A stretch of 64,000 nt of DNA from Phenylobacterium sp. J426 (GCF_024699945.1 NZ_JAJOMY010000001.1:1178001-1242000), one strand, 5' to 3'; numbered from the stretch's first letter, positions 37,510 through 47,526 are shown. The notes: generated by a model from the sequence alone, not told the origin. A program made the numbers and translations.

Positions 37510-38267
37510 ACGTCCATGCCGTCAAGGCCATCTACCGGTTCGAGATGCAGCGCTGGTTCCGGACCATCGTCCAGAGCCTGGCAGCGCCGGTTATCACCAC
37601 CTCCCTCTACTTCATCGTCTTCGGCGCCGCGATTGGCCGCCGGATGCCCGAGATCGACGGTGTGAGTTATGGGGCCTTCATCATCCCCGGCCTGATCATG
37701 CTCTCGATCCTGACCGAGAGCATCTCCAACGGCTCGTTCGGCATCTACATGCCGAAGTTCGCGGGCACCATCTACGAGCTCCTGTCGGCGCCCATCTCCA
37801 CCGCCGAGGTGGTGCTGGGCTACGTCGGCGCCGCGGCCACCAAGTCGGTCGTCCTCGGCCTGGTGATCCTGGCGACGGCGCGGCTGTTCGTGGACTTCTC
37901 CATCGCCCACCCGTTCGTGATGCTGGCCTTTCTGGTGCTGACTTCCGCGACCTTCAGCCTTTTCGGCTTTCTCACGGGAATCTGGGCCGACGGCTGGGAG
38001 AAGCTGTCGATCATTCCGATCCTGGTGGTCACGCCGCTGACCTTCCTGGGCGGCAGCTTCTATTCCATCGACATGCTGCCGGAGTTCTGGCGCAACGTCG
38101 CCCTGGTGAACCCGGTGGTCTATCTGGTCAGCGGCTTCCGCTGGGCGTTCTACGGCGTCTCCGACGTGGGCGTGGGCGTGAGCCTGGCAGCCACGTTCGG
38201 GTTCCTGGCGCTTTGCCTTGCGGCGGTGGCGTGGATCTTCAAGACCGGCTGGCGGCTGAAGACCTAG
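37506..38267 (+). CDS. ABC-2 type transporter permease
   Basis: A 253-residue inner-membrane protein with six predicted segments, beginning [20 protein letters not shown] and with the ABC-2 signature around [21 protein letters not shown] and [18 protein letters not shown]. It pairs with the preceding ATPase through an ATGA overlap and closely follows the YadH pattern. A long hairpin element begins at its last codon. Confidence 0.92.
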   Translation: MNVHAVKAIYRFEMQRWFRTIVQSLAAPVITTSLYFIVFGAAIGRRMPEIDGVSYGAFIIPGLIMLSILTESISNGSFGIYMPKFAGTIYELLSAPISTAEVVLGYVGAAATKSVVLGLVILATARLFVDFSIAHPFVMLAFLVLTSATFSLFGFLTGIWADGWEKLSIIPILVVTPLTFLGGSFYSIDMLPEFWRNVALVNPVVYLVSGFRWAFYGVSDVGVGVSLAATFGFLALCLAAVAWIFKTGWRLKT

Positions 38268-38315
38268 AGCGCGCTAGGCGAAAGTGTGAGCGGTTTCGCC
38301 GCTCGAGCGCGCTCT
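38266..38315. repeat. Long two-part hairpin (REP-like) between convergent genes
   Basis: The outer arms AGAGCGCGCT (38266-38275) and AGCGCGCTCT (38306-38315) enclose a second stem, GCGAAA (38278-38283) with TTTCGC (38294-38299). It fills the gap between the ABC permease stop and the HPr stop on the opposite strand. Intergenic palindromes with a GCGAAA...TTTCGC core are common as dispersed repeats in Alphaproteobacteria. Only one copy is present here, so the repeat label is inferred. Confidence 0.5.
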
Positions 38316-38326
38316 CGACCCCGCGC

Positions 38327-38632
38327 CTACTCGTCTTCGTCGAAGCGCGCGGCGACCAGGTCGGCGAGGGCGGCGACCGCCTGCTCGGCCTCGTCGCCCT
38401 CGGCTTCGATCTCGATGCAGCAACCGGGCGCGGCGGCCAGCATCATCAGGCCCATGATCGAACGGGCGTCGACCGTCTGGCCGTCCTTCGAGACCCGGAC
38501 CTCGGCGTCGAAACCGGCGGCCATCTTCACGAACTTCGCCGAGGCGCGGGCATGCAGCCCACGCTTGTTGACGATCTCGACGGTGCGGGTGACGGCGGTC
38601 TCGCTCAGCTCACTTCTCTCCGGCCAGGACAT
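38327..38632 (-). CDS. ptsH: HPr-family phosphocarrier protein
   Basis: An HPr phosphocarrier of the nitrogen-type/regulatory PTS. The phosphorylated histidine is in NKRGLHARASAKFV, and a candidate regulatory serine is in DARSIMGLM. The core is about 88 residues. The start is unclear: the ATG at 38632 (MSWPERSELSETAVTR) overlaps the EIIA gene by 23 bases and is the only ATG before the fold; a start nearer SETAVTR would need a rare codon. With EIIA and HprK upstream it forms the incomplete alphaproteobacterial PTS that regulates rather than transports. Confidence 0.88.
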   Translation of the reverse strand: MSWPERSELSETAVTRTVEIVNKRGLHARASAKFVKMAAGFDAEVRVSKDGQTVDARSIMGLMMLAAAPGCCIEIEAEGDEAEQAVAALADLVAARFDEDE

Positions 38633-39016
38633 AGGAGGCGACGGAGATGTACTTTCGCCCGGCTTCCTGCGCCGCTGCAACCGAGTCTTCGAGGCTGAAG
38701 CGGGTCCGCACGCTCGCCAGCTTGATTAGCATGGGCAGATTGAGCCCCGCGATCACCTCGGCCTTCGTCTGCTCCATTACCGAGATGGCGAGGTTCGAGG
38801 GCGTACCGCCGAACATGTCGGTGAGCAGGATCACGCCCGCGCCGGCATCCACACGGCCGCAGGCCTCCAGGATGTCCTTCCGGCGACGCTCCATGTCGTC
38901 GTCCGGCCCGATGCAGATCGCCGCGCGACGGCGGCCTGCGGTCCGACCACGTGCTCCATGGCGAAGACGAACTCCTCCGCCAGTCGCCCGTGGGTAACGA
39001 TCACGAGGCCGATCAT
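38610..39016 (-). CDS. Mannose-type PTS EIIA component, one frame break
   Basis: From the ATG at 39016 (MIGLVIVTHGRLAEEFVFAM) the protein has the phosphoryl-accepting His in VIVTHGRLA. A missing base near 38930 must be restored to join GPQAAV to AICIGPDDDMERRRK. The rest is conserved: VILLTDMFGGTPSNLA and the C-terminal SVASYVLAGEK. The corrected length is 135 residues. In this gene order EIIA accepts phosphate from HPr and signals to the ChvG/ChvI system or other targets rather than importing sugar. No EIIB/C/D genes are nearby. Confidence 0.88.
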
Positions 39017-39075
39017 GCCTGTTGTTCCAAGGGGTATCCCCACCCGATGGCGCCATAGCCGGGGCGCGAGCGGAG

Positions 39076-39510
39076 CTAAATACGCCTGTTGTGCGCCGCG
39101 TCAAAGCTTGAGAGCGCGCGACTGAGTTTCGCAGGCGCGGACTCTTCAAACGCGGAAGTGGTCATCGCCGGAATGCTCACGCCAAGGATGTCGTGGAATT
39201 CAGGGTCCGGGATGCGGTCCGGCTCGCCCAGGCGGGCGACGAGCCCCACCTCCGCGAGGGACAGCGCGTCAGCGCGGATCACGTCCAGCCCACGTACCTC
39301 GATCAGGCCGTGAAGCGCCTCGGGCGCGCGGCCGTACAGGCGCCCGCCCGACGTCCACAGCACCACCCGATCATCGGCGACGAGCCGGAAGCCCTGCCCG
39401 ATGGCCCGCAACGCCAGGTCGCTCTTGCCCGCCCCCGAGGGCCCCTCGATCAGCACGCCGATCCAGCGGCCGCCGACCCGCTGGGCGATCAGGCCCGCAT
39501 GCCGGATCAC
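39076..39510 (-). CDS. hprK: HPr kinase/phosphorylase (short form)
   Basis: HprK phosphorylates or dephosphorylates the regulatory serine of HPr. The 144-residue product has only the catalytic core, as in other Alphaproteobacteria, lacking the N-terminal half of the Firmicutes enzyme. The P-loop is GVLIEGPSGAGKSDLALR, and VADDRVVLW and GLIEVRGLDVI are the conserved following motifs. The GTG at 39510 overlaps the chvG stop (GTGA). It sits between chvG and EIIA in the standard chv/pts order. Confidence 0.93.
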   Translation of the reverse strand: MIRHAGLIAQRVGGRWIGVLIEGPSGAGKSDLALRAIGQGFRLVADDRVVLWTSGGRLYGRAPEALHGLIEVRGLDVIRADALSLAEVGLVARLGEPDRIPDPEFHDILGVSIPAMTTSAFEESAPAKLSRALSSFDAAHNRRI

Positions 39511-41105
39511 AGCGTCGGCTCCGGCAGGGTCAGGATGAAGATCGCGCCCCCGACCCGGCCCTCTGCGTCCAGCCGGTTCTGGGCCTGCAGCGAGCCCCCG
39601 TGGGCCTCGGCGATCTGGCGGGCGATGGAGAGCCCCAGGCCCGAGTTTCCGCCGAACGCCGCGCCCTTCGGCCGGGACGTGTAGAACCGCTCGAAGACCG
39701 TCTCCAGGTTCTCTGACGGGATGCCGGGACCGTTGTCCGACACCGTGGCGACCACCCGGCCCTGCCCGCGGCCCAGCGCCACCGTCACCTCGTCGCCCGG
39801 AGGGCTGAACGAGCGGGCGTTGTCGATGAGGTTGCGGAAGATCTGGCCGAGCGGACCTTCCCGGCCCAGCACGCGGATCGGCTCGACGCCGGGCGCGATC
39901 TCGAGCCTGACGCGGACGTCGCCGCTCTTGGCGGTCGCCTGATAGAGGCTGGTGATGTCGGCGACGAGACGGCCCAGGTCGATCATCTTCGGCTGGTCGC
40001 GGGAAAGCTCGGCGTCCAGCCGCGAGGCGTTGGAGATGTCGGTGACGAGCCGGTCCAGCCGCTGGACGTCGTTCTTCAGGATGCCCAGCAGCCGGTCGCG
40101 GGCGGCGGGATCCGTGATCAGGTCCAGCGTCTCCACGGCCGAGCGCATGGAGGTGAGCGGATTGCGGATCTCGTGGGCGACGTCGGCGGCGAACGCCTCG
40201 ATCGCATCCATCCGCTCCGACAGCGCATGCGTCATGTCCTCCAAGCTTCGGGTCAGGCCGCCGATCTCGTCGTCCCGGCGGGCCAGATCAGGCAGGGAAA
40301 TGGCGCGGGCCCGGGAGAGGCGCACGCTGTCGGCGGCCCGCGCCAGCCGGTTCACCGGCTGGGCGATCAGGCTGTTCAGCAGGATGGACGAGGCCAGGGT
40401 GACGCCGATGGCGATCAGGATGAACGGGATCAGGGCCAGGCGCTCGCCGGCGATGATCTCGTCGACGTCGCTGGCCTCCAGGGTGATCACGCCCAGCACG
40501 GCCTGGACGTGACGGATCGGGATCGAGACCGACACCACGCGGTCGCCGTCCGGCCCGCGCCGCATGCCGGACCAGCGGCGCCCCTTCAACGCCTGCTCGA
40601 CCTCGGCCGACAGCGCCTTCTGGGCGTCGGCGGCGCTGGGTTCGGGCTTGTGCGGAATGATGTCCAGCCGCACGCCCTCCTCCTCGCGGGCCCGGGCAGG
40701 CGGCAGCACCTTCCACTCCACGCGGTCGGCCACGAGGTCGGTGTCGGCGACCAGGCGGCCGTCGGCGTCGAAGAGCCGGGCCCGCTGGGTCTCCGGGCTC
40801 TTGAAGGTCTGCATGATCTCGGTGGCGAGAGCCGCGTCCATTTCCGGCTCGGGCTCGCCTACCGTGGCGGCGCGGTTGATGATGTCGGCGATCAGTTCGC
40901 CCTGCGCCGACAGGCTATCGATGCGGGCGTTGACCAGGCCCTGCCGATACTCGTTGAGCACCAGGGCGCCGACCACCAGGATCATCAGGCCCAGCAGGTT
41001 CAGCGCAAGGATCAGCCGGCCGAGCTTGGAGCCCGGCAGCCAGCGCACCTTCGACGGCCTGAGCCTGCGCCGCTCAGCTTTCCCGGTAGCGGTAGCCGAC
41101 GCCAT
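39507..41105 (-). CDS. chvG: Sensor histidine kinase ChvG
   Basis: A 532-residue membrane kinase. A first transmembrane helix (about residues 28-48, [19 protein letters not shown]), a periplasmic sensor region and a second helix ([19 protein letters not shown]) are followed by HAMP, then the H-box [16 protein letters not shown] and the ATPase motifs [19 protein letters not shown] and [18 protein letters not shown]. The ATG at 41105 overlaps chvI by about 32 bases; a longer reading would be wholly inside chvI. ChvG senses acid or envelope stress in Alphaproteobacteria and phosphorylates ChvI. Confidence 0.93.
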   Translation of the reverse strand: MASATATGKAERRRLRPSKVRWLPGSKLGRLILALNLLGLMILVVGALVLNEYRQGLVNARIDSLSAQGELIADIINRAATVGEPEPEMDAALATEIMQTFKSPETQRARLFDADGRLVADTDLVADRVEWKVLPPARAREEEGVRLDIIPHKPEPSAADAQKALSAEVEQALKGRRWSGMRRGPDGDRVVSVSIPIRHVQAVLGVITLEASDVDEIIAGERLALIPFILIAIGVTLASSILLNSLIAQPVNRLARAADSVRLSRARAISLPDLARRDDEIGGLTRSLEDMTHALSERMDAIEAFAADVAHEIRNPLTSMRSAVETLDLITDPAARDRLLGILKNDVQRLDRLVTDISNASRLDAELSRDQPKMIDLGRLVADITSLYQATAKSGDVRVRLEIAPGVEPIRVLGREGPLGQIFRNLIDNARSFSPPGDEVTVALGRGQGRVVATVSDNGPGIPSENLETVFERFYTSRPKGAAFGGNSGLGLSIARQIAEAHGGSLQAQNRLDAEGRVGGAIFILTLPEPTL

Positions 41106-41790
41106 AGAGGGTCTCGATCGCGTCGAACTCAGGGTCCACCTCGCGGAATTTCTTCCGCATGCGTTTGATGTGGCTGTCGATCGTACGGTCGTCGACATAG
41201 ACCTGGTCTTCGTAGGCCGCGTCCATCAGGTTGTCGCGGCTCTTCACGAAGCCTGGGCGCTGAGCGAGCGACTGCAGGAGCAGGAATTCGGTGACAGTGA
41301 GCTTCACCGGCTTGCCGTCCCACAGGCAGTCGTGGCGGGCGGGGTCCAGGGTCAGCTTGCCGCGCTTGATCGCCCGGGCGCTCACCTCGGCCGCCGTGGC
41401 GGGGCCGGCGACGGCGTCCTCCTCACCGCGGCCCGCCCGTCGCAGCACCGCCTTCACCCGTTCGATGAGCAGGCGCTGGCTGAACGGCTTGTGGATGTAG
41501 TCGTCCGCGCCGAGGTTGAAGCCCAGGATCTCGTCGATCTCCTCGTCCTTCGACGTGAGGATTATGACCGGGATGTCCGAGGTGCGGCGCAGTCGGCGCA
41601 GGACCTCCATCCCGTCCATCCGCGGCATCTTCACGTCGAGGATGGCGAGATCGGGAGGATCGTTCTCCAGCGCGGCGAGTCCGGCGGCGCCGTCGTAGTA
41701 GGCCTTGATGGCGTGGCCGTGGCTTTCGAGAGCCAGGCTGACGGAGGTGACGATGTTCTCGTCGTCATCCACCAGAGTGATCTTGGCCAT
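41074..41790 (-). CDS. chvI: Response regulator ChvI
   Basis: A 238-residue OmpR-type regulator. The receiver has [15 protein letters not shown], acceptor Asp in [13 protein letters not shown], Thr in [13 protein letters not shown] and Lys in [11 protein letters not shown]. The C-terminal winged helix contains [20 protein letters not shown] and [13 protein letters not shown]. It heads the chvI-chvG-hprK-EIIA-HPr block on the minus strand and is divergent from the unrecognised gene at 41949. In relatives ChvI controls envelope, exopolysaccharide and cell-cycle-linked genes. Confidence 0.95.
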   Translation of the reverse strand: MAKITLVDDDENIVTSVSLALESHGHAIKAYYDGAAGLAALENDPPDLAILDVKMPRMDGMEVLRRLRRTSDIPVIILTSKDEEIDEILGFNLGADDYIHKPFSQRLLIERVKAVLRRAGRGEEDAVAGPATAAEVSARAIKRGKLTLDPARHDCLWDGKPVKLTVTEFLLLQSLAQRPGFVKSRDNLMDAAYEDQVYVDDRTIDSHIKRMRKKFREVDPEFDAIETLYGVGYRYRES

Positions 41791-41948
41791 GTGGTCTCGA
41801 GGTCTCCTAGTCCGAGATGTCGGAAGCTATTCGCGGCGAAGCGTGGCCTCAATGGGGCCGCGCGCTTGCCGTCGGTAGGTGTTTCCGTAAGTCAACGCGC
41901 TCTTAAGCTTGTTGGGTGAACGTGCAAGCGTCCGGGGGGGATGCTGGC

Positions 41949-43663
41949 ATGGATGGATTCAGCGTGCATTACGAGGTGTTCGTCCGGAAAACCCCGGGCG
42001 CATCGTGGTCGCTCGACATGGCCAGCGAGAACCGCAGCGCGGCCATCCAGGCCGCCGAGGACCTCTACAACGAGGGTCGCGTCGCCGCGGCGAAGGTCAC
42101 CAAGGAGACCCTCGACGAGGATACGCGCGAGTTCCAGTCGGTCACTATCCTGAAGCTCGGCGCCGCCGAGGTGACCCGCAAGTCCAAGCCGCAGCCCGAC
42201 GCCCAGCCGCTGTGCGTCACCCCGCAGGACCTCTACACCCTGCACGCCCGCGAGCGGATCGGCCGCCTGCTGGAAGGCTGGCTCGACCGCAACAGCGCCA
42301 CGCCCTTCGAACTGCTGCACCGCCCCGACCTGGTCGAGAAGCTGGAAGCCTCCGGCACCGACCTGCAGCATGCCATCCAGAAGATCGCCGTCCCCGAGGC
42401 CCACGCCCGCGGCATGTCGGTCCACGAGCTGATGCGGGTGTTCCAGAGCCTGGTCGAGCGTGCCGTCGACCGGCTGATGAAGGACCACAAGAAGGGCTCG
42501 CTCCCGGACGTGGACAAGGAAGGTTTCGCGGCCGCGGCCGAGCGCGTGGCGAAGGAGCCCGAGCGCGCCTACCTCCTGGGCGCCGGCGTCGCGGCCTCGA
42601 TCGCGCCCGCCGCCACCTGGTCCGAGAAGGTGCTGCGCCTGCTGGACCTGGCCGACGCCGCGCCGCGCGGCCAGGCCGCCCGGGCCTTGGCGTTCTCCAC
42701 CCTGGAGCAGCCGCTGGCCGAGATCCTGGAGTCGAAGCCCGGGATCGGCGATCTGCTCGGCAAGGGCCTGGACCTGGGATCCAGCCTCGCCGCCCTCACC
42801 CGTCTCACGGCCTTCGACGCTGTCGAATCCCTGATCCGTGTCGAGCCCTCGGTCGCCAAGGTCATGCCGCAGCTGTCGCCGACGGCCCAGCGCCTCGCCA
42901 AGTGGCTGGCCGCGGAGGACTTCGCCGACGTGCGCACCGCGCTCGGCAAACGCATCCTGCGGGAACTGAACGGGCCGCGCCGGCTGAAGCCCGGCGACGC
43001 GGAGGCGGAGATCGACGTGCTGCGCGCGCTGGCGATGTCCCTCACCGCCGCCTCGGGCAAGCTCCTGCCCATCGAGGACGTGCAACAGGCGTTTTCGCAC
43101 CGTTCGCGCATGCTGATCACGGGCGACTTCGTCGAGGCCTACCTCGGCCAGGGCCGGACCTCGCAGCAGGAGGTCGAGGCGCTCATCTGGCTCACCGAGA
43201 ACGTGATCGGAGGCGCGAACAAGCGCCAGGCCGGCCGCTGGCTCCGGGCCGTGGTCGCCTCGCTGCGCTTCGAGAAGGAGACGCTGAAGCTGGGCGACGA
43301 GTCGGCCGCCACCCGGCTGGCCCAGCTGGCCGCCCTGCAGCGCTCGGTGGGTCGCTGCGGCCTCGCGCCCGAGGACCCGAACCGATTCAAGCCAAGCTCG
43401 GCGACCTCGGCGGATTGATCGAGGGTGAGGCGAAGATGACGTCGGCCCTGGCCAGGGCGAACGCCTCGGCCGTCCAGCGGCTGACCCTGCTGCTGAAACT
43501 GGCCTGCGGCGAGACCGCGCCGATCGGCCCCGCCGCCACCCGGGCCAAGGCCGAGGCGATGAAGCTCGTCCGCCACGACGACACCCGCGCCGAACTGGCG
43601 AACGCCCCTGAACAGGTCACCGCCATGCGCGAACTGATCCAGCAGGCGGGTCTGGCGGCTTAA
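41949..43663 (+). CDS. Large conserved hypothetical protein, one frame break
   Basis: I do not recognise this gene. Corrected for one missing base near 43382 (CGLAPEDPNR to IQAKLGDLGGLIEG), the product is 571 residues, cytoplasmic and mostly alpha-helical. An N-terminal module of about 80 residues (FSVHYEVFVRKTPGASWSLD, then AAEDLYNEGRVAAAKVTKET) looks like a small alpha-beta domain. After a linker come long helical segments, including LERPDLVEKL-like repeats and QEVEALIWLTENVIGGANKRQ. The ATG at 41949 is preceded by a G-rich tract. It is divergent from chvI and may be controlled by it. A hairpin follows its stop. Confidence 0.75.
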
Positions 43664-43665
43664 GT

Positions 43666-43689
43666 CCCTCCCGGGTCGGGTCGGGAGGG
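43666..43689. terminator. Hairpin filling the gap between two convergent stop codons
   Basis: CCCTCCC (43666-43672) pairs with GGGAGGG (43683-43689). The stem lies exactly between the TAA of the hypothetical gene and the TAG of pseC, so it can serve both transcripts. No T tract is present. Confidence 0.55.
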
Positions 43690-44855
43690 CTAGAGGCCGA
43701 GCGCCGCCCTCAGTGCGTGGGCCACGCGCTCCACGTCTCCATCCTGCATGCCGGGATACAGCGGCAGCGACAGGCATCGTGCGTACCAGGCGTCGGCGCC
43801 GGGCAGATCGAGCGCGCCGTAGCGATCGCGGTAGTAGGGCTGGCGGTGGACCGGGATGTAGTGAACCTGGCTGCCAACGCCGCGGGCCTTGAGCGCGTCG
43901 ACCACCTGCAGGCGGGTCGTTCCGGCGACCTCGAAATCGATCAGCACGGTCATCAGGTGCAGGACCGGGTCACTCCAGGCCGGCTGGGCGGCCTGGACCA
44001 CGACCGGCGCCAAAGGGGCCCAGGGCTTCGCGGTAGAGGGTCGCCAGCGCGCGGCGGCGGGCGGCGAATGTCGGCAGCTTGGCGAGTTGCGACAGGCCTA
44101 GGGCGCAGAGCACATCCGGCAGTCGATAGTTGAAGCCCGGTTCCGGCATCTCGTACCACCACGGCTCGCAGCCTTCGGGCCGGACCATCCCGTGCGAACG
44201 CATCACGCGCAGGCGCTCGGCCAGCGCGGGGTCATTGGTGGTCACCATGCCGCCCTCGCCCGTGGCGATGGTCTTCACGGGATGGAACGAGAAGGTCGCC
44301 ATCGCCGAATGGCGCACATCGCCGACCGTTTCGGTTGAATCGCCGAAGCGCATCGTCGTTCCGAGCGCATGGGGCGCGTCTTCGACCAAGACGGCGCCGG
44401 CCTCCGCAGCCTGGACCGCTAGCGCGGGAAGCTCGGACGGCGTCCCCGCGCAGATGCACGGGCAGAACGGCGCGCAGGCGGCGGCCTTGCAGGCGCGCCA
44501 TGGCCTCGGCCAGGGTGTCGGGCGTCATCAGGCCCGTGTGCGGGTCGACGTCGGCGAACACCACCTCGGCCCCGACGTAGCGGGCGCAGTTGGCGGTCGC
44601 CAGGAAGGTGATCGAGGGCGCGATCACGACCTCGCCAGGCTGAACGTCCAGCGCCAGCATGGCCAGATGCAGCGCCGCCGTGCCGTTGGCGCAGGCGACC
44701 GCGTGGTGGGCGCCCACAGTCTCGGCGAAGCGGCGCTCGAAGCGCTCGACCATCGGGCCCGTGGTGAGGAAGTCCCCGCGAAGCGCCTCGGCCACCGCGG
44801 CGATGTCGTCGTCGTCGATGGTCTGGCGGCCGTAGGGCAGGATCTGGCCGGTCAT
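43690..44855 (-). CDS. pseC: PLP-dependent UDP-sugar aminotransferase PseC/FlmB-type, two frame breaks
   Basis: A DegT/DnrJ/EryC1 aminotransferase, 387 residues after removing an extra base at 44444-44447 (VLPVHLRG to TPSELPALAV) and one at 44012-44014 (REALGP to LAPVVVQAAQ). The PLP-binding Lys lies in FSFHPVKTIATGEGG. Other marks are ANGTAALHLAML, FLATANCARYVGAEVVFADV and the C-terminal QVHYIPVHRQPYYRD. In the pseudaminic acid pathway this enzyme aminates the 4-keto sugar made by PseB, which lies directly upstream. In Caulobacter the pair is flmA/flmB and acts on flagellin glycosylation. Confidence 0.88.
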
Positions 44856-44860
44856 GGAGA

Positions 44861-45973
44861 TCAGTCGGTCGCCCGGCGGCGGCGCTTCGGCGCGTCGATC
44901 TCGAGCATGGCCAGGAAGCCGTTGGCGTCGAGCCAGTCGTCGTTGGTGTCGGAGGCGTAGGAGAAGCCTTCAGGCGCCTGGCCGCCGTCGATCGGCGCGC
45001 GTTGGTATTCGGCGAAGGCCGGCTCGATGACATAGCGGTCGCCGAGATCGACGGTGGTGCGCGCGTCGTCGGACGAGATCATCATCTCGTGCAGCTTCTC
45101 GCCGGGGCGGATGCCCACCACCTTGATCGGCAGGTCGGGCGCCATGGCGGCGGCGATGTCGGTGATCTTCATCGACGGGATCTTGGGGACGAAGATTTCG
45201 CCGCCGCGCATGACGGCCAGCGACGACAGGACGAAGTCGACGCCCTCGTCCAGGGTGATCAGGAACCGTGTCATCCGCGGGTCGGTGATCGGCAGCTCCG
45301 TCGCGCCCTTGGCGATGAGCCGCTGGAACAGCGGCGCGATCGAGCCCCGCGAGCCGACGACGTTGCCGTAGCGCACCACCGCGAAGCGGGTGCCGATGTC
45401 CCCCGACAGATTGTTGGCGGCGACGAACGTCTTGTCCGAAGCCAGCTTGGTGGCGCCGTACAGGTTGATCGGGTTGCAGGCCTTGTCCGTGGAGAGCGCC
45501 ACCACCCGCTTCACGCGGTTCGAGAGGCACGCCCAGACCACGTTCTCGGCCCCCAGCACATTCGTGTGGATGCACTCCGACGGATTGTACTCGGCCGCCG
45601 GCACCTGTTTCAGCGCTGCGGCGTGAATGACCACGTCGACGCCGCGCACGGCCAGGGTCAGCCGCTCCCGGTCGCGGATGTCGCCCAGGAAGAAGCGCAT
45701 CCGGGCGAGTTTCTCCGCACCGAACTTCTCGGCGAGATCGATCTGCATCTCGCTCTGCTTCAACTCGTCCCGCGAATAGACGATCAGCTTCCGCGGATTG
45801 GCGCGCGCCAGGACGGTCTCGATGAACCGGCGGCCGAAGCTGCCGGTGCCGCCGGTGACGAGGATGACCCTGCCGTCGAGGTCGAGCCTGGCCTGGTCGG
45901 GATTGGGGGCAAATCGGCCCAAGGGGCGCTCCGCGATGCGATTCGGTCTCGCGCCGACTCTCGGGGGCCGCAC
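44861..45973 (-). CDS. pseB: UDP-N-acetylglucosamine 4,6-dehydratase (inverting) PseB/FlmA
   Basis: A 370-residue extended short-chain dehydrogenase. The NADP motif is VILVTGGTGSFGRRFIE, the catalytic Ser/Thr segment VVALSTDKACNPINLYGATK includes Tyr-x3-Lys, and IHAAALKQVPAAEYNP is typical of PseB. It converts UDP-GlcNAc to a 4-keto-6-deoxy sugar with inversion at C5, the first step of pseudaminic acid synthesis. The start is uncertain: the GTG at 45973 adds about 30 residues before the fold. pseC follows five bases after its stop. Confidence 0.92.
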   Translation of the reverse strand: MRPPRVGARPNRIAERPLGRFAPNPDQARLDLDGRVILVTGGTGSFGRRFIETVLARANPRKLIVYSRDELKQSEMQIDLAEKFGAEKLARMRFFLGDIRDRERLTLAVRGVDVVIHAAALKQVPAAEYNPSECIHTNVLGAENVVWACLSNRVKRVVALSTDKACNPINLYGATKLASDKTFVAANNLSGDIGTRFAVVRYGNVVGSRGSIAPLFQRLIAKGATELPITDPRMTRFLITLDEGVDFVLSSLAVMRGGEIFVPKIPSMKITDIAAAMAPDLPIKVVGIRPGEKLHEMMISSDDARTTVDLGDRYVIEPAFAEYQRAPIDGGQAPEGFSYASDTNDDWLDANGFLAMLEIDAPKRRRRATD

Positions 45974-46005
45974 GTAAAGAGACCGCTAACCATAGGCGGC
46001 GCCTG

Positions 46006-46431
46006 ATGGCTGCGATGAACCGCCGTCTTTTCACAGGCTATCTGGCGCTGGTCGCGCCCCTGGTGTTCGCCGCGGGCGATGCGCAGGCGGCCGGCGGCGA
46101 GAAGGCCGAGAAGAAGCTGAGCGGCGGTCCGACCTACGTGCCGATCCAGACCGTCCTTGGAACCACCAAGCGAGCTGATGGCCGCCGCGGCGTGCTGTCG
46201 GTGGAGTGCGGCCTGGACGTGCCTGACGACAGCCTGCGCGAACGGGCGACCATGTCGATCCCCCGCCTGCGCTCGGCCTATATGTCCACGGTCCAGACCT
46301 ATGCGTCCGGCCTGCCTGCGGGCGAGCCGCCGAACGTCGACTTCATCGCCCGCGCCCTGCAGCAGCAGACCGACGCCGTGCTGGGCCGCCGCGGCGCCAA
46401 GCTGCTCCTCGGCGCGGTGATGGTGAACTAG
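46006..46431 (+). CDS. Exported FliL-like protein
   Basis: A 141-residue protein with a cleavable signal (NRRLFTGYLALVAPLVFAAG, then DAQAAGG). After a Lys-rich linker the mature domain runs GPTYVPIQTVLGTT, GVLSVECGLDVPDDSLRERA, SIPRLRSAYMSTVQTYASGL and a final GAKLLLGAVMVN. The order of strand, strand, long helix, helix and last strand is that of the FliL periplasmic domain, though no membrane anchor remains. It is divergent from the flagellin-sugar gene pseB (32-base gap), which favours a flagellar role. The resemblance is visual; annotation could equally read hypothetical secreted protein. Confidence 0.6.
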   Translation: MAAMNRRLFTGYLALVAPLVFAAGDAQAAGGEKAEKKLSGGPTYVPIQTVLGTTKRADGRRGVLSVECGLDVPDDSLRERATMSIPRLRSAYMSTVQTYASGLPAGEPPNVDFIARALQQQTDAVLGRRGAKLLLGAVMVN

Positions 46432-46447
46432 GCGGGCGCCGCCGCCG

Positions 46448-47221
46448 TCACATCGCCGAGATGCCGCCGTCGAGCTTGAGCTCGGCCCCGGTCATGAAGC
46501 GGCTCTCGTCGGACGCGAGATAGAGCACCGCATTGGCGATGTCGTCCGGCTCGCCAATCCGGCCGAGCGGCACCTGGCGGGCAAGCTTGGCCTCGGCCGC
46601 TTCCTTGCCGAAGCGCTGGCGCAGCGGGTCGAGGATCGGCGTGTCGATGAAGGTGGGATGGATCGAGTTGGAGCGGACGTCGAGCCCCTGCTTGGCGCAG
46701 TGCAGGGCGATGCCCTTCGACAGCAGCCAGACCGCGGCCTTCGAGGCGTTGTAGGAGGGGCTGTTGTGGGCGGCGATCAGGCCCGCGATCGAGCTGATGT
46801 TGATGATCGAGCCCGGCTGGTTCTGGCGCAGGTACTTGAGCGCGTGCTTCGCGCCGAGGAAGACCGAGTCGACGTTGACGCTCATGACCAGCTTCCAGTC
46901 CTCGAGGCTCAGGCTCTCGATGTCGCCGCCCCGGCTGATCCCGGCGTTGTTCACCAGCACGGAAATTCCGCCCATGGCCGCGTCGGCCTCCTCCAGGGCG
47001 AAGATCCACTGGGCTTCCTGGGTGACGTCCAGCGGGAAGGCGAAGGCCGTGCCCTCGCCATGGGCCTGGTTGATCTCCGCCGCCACCGCCTCGGCGCCGC
47101 CGGCGTTGACGTCGGCGAGGCTGACCTTGGCGCCCTCGGCGGCGAGCCGGCGGGCGAAGGCGGCGCCCAGCCCCTGGGCCGCGCCCGTAATGAAGGCCTT
47201 CTTTCCAGCAACGCGTCCCAT
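46448..47221 (-). CDS. Short-chain dehydrogenase/reductase
   Basis: A 257-residue classical SDR: KKAFITGAAQGLGAAFARRL (NAD-binding), VLVNNAGISRGG, catalytic Ser in IINISSIAGLI and Tyr-x3-Lys in PSYNASKAAVWLLSKG. Asp after LADVN suggests NAD preference. The C-terminus FMTGAELKLDGGISAM is family-typical. Its nearest relatives include glucose-1- and cyclohexanol-dehydrogenase-like enzymes, but the substrate is open. It is the last gene of a three-gene unit with phhB and the HAD hydrolase. Confidence 0.9.
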   Translation of the reverse strand: MGRVAGKKAFITGAAQGLGAAFARRLAAEGAKVSLADVNAGGAEAVAAEINQAHGEGTAFAFPLDVTQEAQWIFALEEADAAMGGISVLVNNAGISRGGDIESLSLEDWKLVMSVNVDSVFLGAKHALKYLRQNQPGSIINISSIAGLIAAHNSPSYNASKAAVWLLSKGIALHCAKQGLDVRSNSIHPTFIDTPILDPLRQRFGKEAAEAKLARQVPLGRIGEPDDIANAVLYLASDESRFMTGAELKLDGGISAM

Positions 47222-47232
47222 GTTCCCTCTCC

Positions 47233-47526
47233 CTATGCCGCGGCGATCTCGTCCATGAACCCGGCCAGCGTCACGTCCAGCTCGGTCACGCCGTCAGCGT
47301 CATGGGTGGTGAGGACCACCTCGACCCGATTGTAGACGTTGAACCACTCCGGATGGTGGTCGAGCTGGTCGGCGCGGATCGCCACGCGGGTCATGAAGCC
47401 GAAGGCCTGGTTGAAGTCCTTGAACCTGAACGTCTTGGCGATGGCGTCGCGCGCGCCCTCGGGCCTGGTCCAGCCCGACAGGCGGGCGACGGCGGCCTCT
47501 GCGCCGATCTTCTGCGGACGGCTCAT
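47233..47526 (-). CDS. phhB: Pterin-4-alpha-carbinolamine dehydratase
   Basis: A 97-residue PCD/DCoH protein that dehydrates 4a-hydroxytetrahydropterin formed by aromatic amino acid hydroxylases. The active-site segment [19 protein letters not shown] carries the catalytic histidines, preceded by [15 protein letters not shown]. Length is normal. No phenylalanine hydroxylase lies nearby. It is spaced 11 bases from the SDR gene and 12 from the HAD gene, so all three are likely one transcript. Confidence 0.94.
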   Translation of the reverse strand: MSRPQKIGAEAAVARLSGWTRPEGARDAIAKTFRFKDFNQAFGFMTRVAIRADQLDHHPEWFNVYNRVEVVLTTHDADGVTELDVTLAGFMDEIAAA

